Shown here one piece after another: positions 6,297-8,084 of a DNA stretch of 8,084 nt. This DNA comes from JACQNR01 sp049515175 (GTDB taxonomy: Bacteria > Acidobacteriota > Terriglobia > UBA7540): contig JBEKUI010000216.1 of assembly GCA_049515175.1 (NCBI GenBank), positions 1 through 8,084 of the forward strand, read 5' to 3'. Each line of letters opens with the position of its first letter. The first letter of the stretch is position 1. The notes beneath the pieces are model-generated. The model saw only the letters and a program-made list of their open reading frames with translations, searched no databases and was not told where the DNA came from. The translations under genes and the position numbers were made by a program.

Positions 6297-7538
6297 CTAT
6301 TCGTGGCGCAGGGCCACGATGGGGTCGAGACGGGCGGCTTTCAGCGCCGGCCACATGCCAAAGAAGAGGCCGATGCTGACGGCCACGGCAAGACCTGCCC
6401 CAACCGACCAGAGCGGAACCGTGGAAGGCAGGGAAGGCACCAAGGTGCGGACCAGGAAGCTGAGCGTGACTCCCCCGAGGACGCCGAGCATGCCTCCGGT
6501 GAAGGTAAGCGTCATAGCTTCCAGCAGGAACTGCCAGGTGATGTCGCTGCGGCGGGCGCCGATCGCCTTGCGCACGCCGATCTCACGCGTACGCTCGGTG
6601 ACCGAGACGAGCATGATGTTCATCACGCCGATGCCGCCGACTAGCAATCCTATGGATGAGATGACGATGGTTATTAGTACTACCGTCCCCATGATGTCGC
6701 GGAATTGGGTAATCATGGATTCGGCGGTGGCGATCCCGAAATTATCCGGGTCCGAGTACTTCACATTGCGGCGGCGGCGCAACAGGCTGCGCACTTCATC
6801 CGTGGCCTGGTTGATCTTTCCGGGAAAAGCCATCGCGGTGATGAAGTTGTCCTTCGACTGGGGATAGATCTTCTTGAAGGTCAGGTAGGGAACCATCACG
6901 AGACGGTCACCGCCGTTGTCGCCCAGAACCTGTTTGCGCTTCGCCAGAGTCCCGATGACTTCGAAGTTTTTGCCATCGACACTGATGACCTTGCCGATGG
7001 GGTCTTCTCCTTCGAAGAACCGGGTCGCCACGTCCGCACCGATGACGACGACGTCGCGCCGGTGCATGTTGTCGATCTCGTTAAACAGCCGGCCGTCTTT
7101 CAGCTCGCAACCGATGTTCCCGAAGAGAGACGGCGTGCCGCCGCGGAACTCGGTGTCCACCATCTCCTGACCTTTGTACTTGGCAGGGACGGCCGGGCCC
7201 CAGCGGAAGATTTCCGCAGAGGCCGTCTCCACCGCCGGACAATTCTCTCCGATGGCTGTCATGTCGTCGAACGTCAGCGGTTTACGGATCCATTCCTCAC
7301 GCGTTGTCTGGTGGAAGCCGGGATCCCATTTGAAAATGAAAAGCGTCCGCGTGCCAAAGCCTTCTGCGACATCGACGACCTGCTGGTCGAGCCCCTTGAA
7401 GATTGAGGCCACGCCGATCACCGTCATGGTCCCGATCATGACACCGAGGATGGTCAGAAAGGCACGGAACTTGTGGGTGCGCAGCGTGTCGAGCGCCAGG
7501 AGGAGGTTTTCCCGAAATTGATTGCGACGAACGTCCAC
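6297..7538 (-). CDS. MacB/FtsX-family ABC transporter permease
   Basis: The 413-residue product has the MacB permease layout without a fused ATPase: a short cytoplasmic N-terminus, TM1 (about 24-47), a large periplasmic MacB-type core domain (about 48-278), then TM2 (283-311), TM3 (335-363) and TM4 (376-399). The cytoplasmic loop after TM2 carries the family signature MNIMLVSVTERTREIGVRKA (306-325), followed by IGARRSDI, which couples to the ATPase. The C-terminus is AARLDPIVALRHE. The frame stays open upstream to 7943, but that part is antisense-like reading through the neighbouring gene. The start chosen is GTG at 7538, 2 nt after the stop of the preceding permease, with GGAG 8 nt upstream. 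Cys100 and Cys144 lie in the periplasmic domain. MacB-type transporters move substrates from the periplasm outward or do mechanical work on envelope complexes; the substrate here is unknown. An ATPase must come from elsewhere, probably upstream of nt 8084. Confidence 0.93.
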   Translation of the reverse strand: MDVRRNQFRENLLLALDTLRTHKFRAFLTILGVMIGTMTVIGVASIFKGLDQQVVDVAEGFGTRTLFIFKWDPGFHQTTREEWIRKPLTFDDMTAIGENCPAVETASAEIFRWGPAVPAKYKGQEMVDTEFRGGTPSLFGNIGCELKDGRLFNEIDNMHRRDVVVIGADVATRFFEGEDPIGKVISVDGKNFEVIGTLAKRKQVLGDNGGDRLVMVPYLTFKKIYPQSKDNFITAMAFPGKINQATDEVRSLLRRRRNVKYSDPDNFGIATAESMITQFRDIMGTVVLITIVISSIGLLVGGIGVMNIMLVSVTERTREIGVRKAIGARRSDITWQFLLEAMTLTFTGGMLGVLGGVTLSFLVRTLVPSLPSTVPLWSVGAGLAVAVSIGLFFGMWPALKAARLDPIVALRHE

Positions 7539-7550
7539 GCTTAGTTCTCC
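7536..7550 (-). promoter_or_regulatory. Coupled stop/start with ribosome binding site
   Basis: Minus strand: GGAG (7550-7547), 8 nt, GTG (7538-7536). The TAA stop of the preceding gene (7543-7541) falls inside the spacer and ends 2 nt before the GTG. This placement fixes the start of the second permease and implies translational coupling and matched amounts of the two proteins. Confidence 0.7.
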
Positions 7551-8083
7551 GTCCGCAAAGCCTCGATGGGGTCGAGCCGGGCCGCCTTGCCGGCGGGATA
7601 GATGCCGAAGAAGAGTCCCACCGTTGTCGAGAGCACCAGCCCGATCACCACGGCGTTGAGGGGTACCGAGGAGGTGAACACGATGTTGACCAGGCGGCTG
7701 ATGATCAGGGCGAGGAGCACGCCCCCCGCGCCGCCCGTCCCGGCCATCACACTCGACTCGATGATGAACTGCCAGAGGACGTCGCGACGGCGCGCCCCCA
7801 GCGACTTGCGAATGCCGATCTCGTGCGTCCGTTCGGTGACGCTGGCCAGCATGATATTCATGATGACGATGCCGCCGACCACCATGAAGACGGCGACGAT
7901 GCCGATGGTGACGGCAAATACCGCTCCGGTCAGGCGGTCCCACGCACTCATGAGCGTTTCCGAAGCGTTGATTCCAAAGGTGTCATCCTCCGCGTAGGGG
8001 ATGTGACGGCGGGCGCGGAGCACGGCTCGAGCCTCGTCCTCCAAGACCGTCATCTGCGGGGAGCTCCATGCCTGAACACTGAC
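7541..8083 (-). CDS. MacB/FtsX-family ABC transporter permease (5' partial)
   Basis: The frame is open to the window edge, so only the C-terminal 180 residues are seen; the ATG at 8053 is internal. Counting from the first complete codon (8083), residues 1-50 are the end of the periplasmic core domain (RARRHIPYAEDDTFGI). TM2 (52-80), the loop signature MNIMLASVTERTHEIGIRKS (75-94) followed by LGARRRD, TM3 (105-133), TM4 (138-163) and the terminal ARLDPIEALRTEN come after. It is clearly a paralogue of the permease that follows it, with near-identical loop signature and matching core-domain end. The two probably form a heterodimeric permease or serve paired transporters. An N-terminal ATPase fusion in the unseen part cannot be excluded. 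Promoter and partner genes lie outside the window. Confidence 0.92.
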   Translation of the reverse strand, partial: VSVQAWSSPQMTVLEDEARAVLRARRHIPYAEDDTFGINASETLMSAWDRLTGAVFAVTIGIVAVFMVVGGIVIMNIMLASVTERTHEIGIRKSLGARRRDVLWQFIIESSVMAGTGGAGGVLLALIISRLVNIVFTSSVPLNAVVIGLVLSTTVGLFFGIYPAGKAARLDPIEALRTEN

Positions 8084-8084
8084 C

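Noticed and set aside
7539..7943. N-terminal extension of the permease to 548 residues
   Set aside because: This part reads the neighbouring permease gene in another frame, giving an Arg/His-rich sequence. The real start is the GTG at 7538 with a ribosome site.

Overview
This looks like a GC-rich bacterial chromosome fragment. The best guess at the source is Acidobacteriota. This rests on the style of the intergenic DNA (degenerate GTCAGGAGTCAGAA-type repeats and GTAG-starting palindromes at gene ends), on tandem MacB-like permeases, and on an acyl-CoA synthetase/GNAT fusion. It is an inference from composition and gene style, not from a marker gene. There are no rRNA, tRNA, CRISPR or intact mobile-element genes, and most of the window is ordinary metabolism and transport.

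Left half, + strand: the window opens inside a large fusion protein (NDP-forming acyl-CoA synthetase followed by a GNAT acetyltransferase, nt 2-1798, 5' end outside). A 237-bp intergenic stretch follows, with a 12-bp direct repeat, a GC-rich hairpin, a CAAC-rich tract and a consensus extended -10 promoter. Next come methylthioribose-1-phosphate isomerase (mtnA, 2036-3163), a 161-bp gap and a group II PLP-dependent amino-acid decarboxylase (3325-4743).

Right half, - strand: a Spinster-like major facilitator transporter (4770-6068) converges on the decarboxylase. The two 3' ends share a 65-bp palindromic REP-like doublet that supplies the decarboxylase stop codon and encodes the last residues of the transporter. 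Upstream of the transporter is a 228-bp gap holding its probable promoter and a short decayed copy of an ABC permease 3' end. Two tandem MacB/FtsX-type ABC permease genes fill the rest (6297-7538, and 7541 to beyond the window edge). They are read right to left with 2 bp between stop and start.

Functional links: the two permeases very probably work together with an ATPase and perhaps a periplasmic adaptor encoded further upstream (beyond nt 8084). The other genes have no obvious shared pathway. mtnA stands alone here, without other methionine-salvage genes, and the decarboxylase substrate cannot be read from the sequence. I did not find a convincing new multi-gene system. The most informative oddities are the repeat element that forms the ends of two convergent genes and the permease 3'-end remnant.
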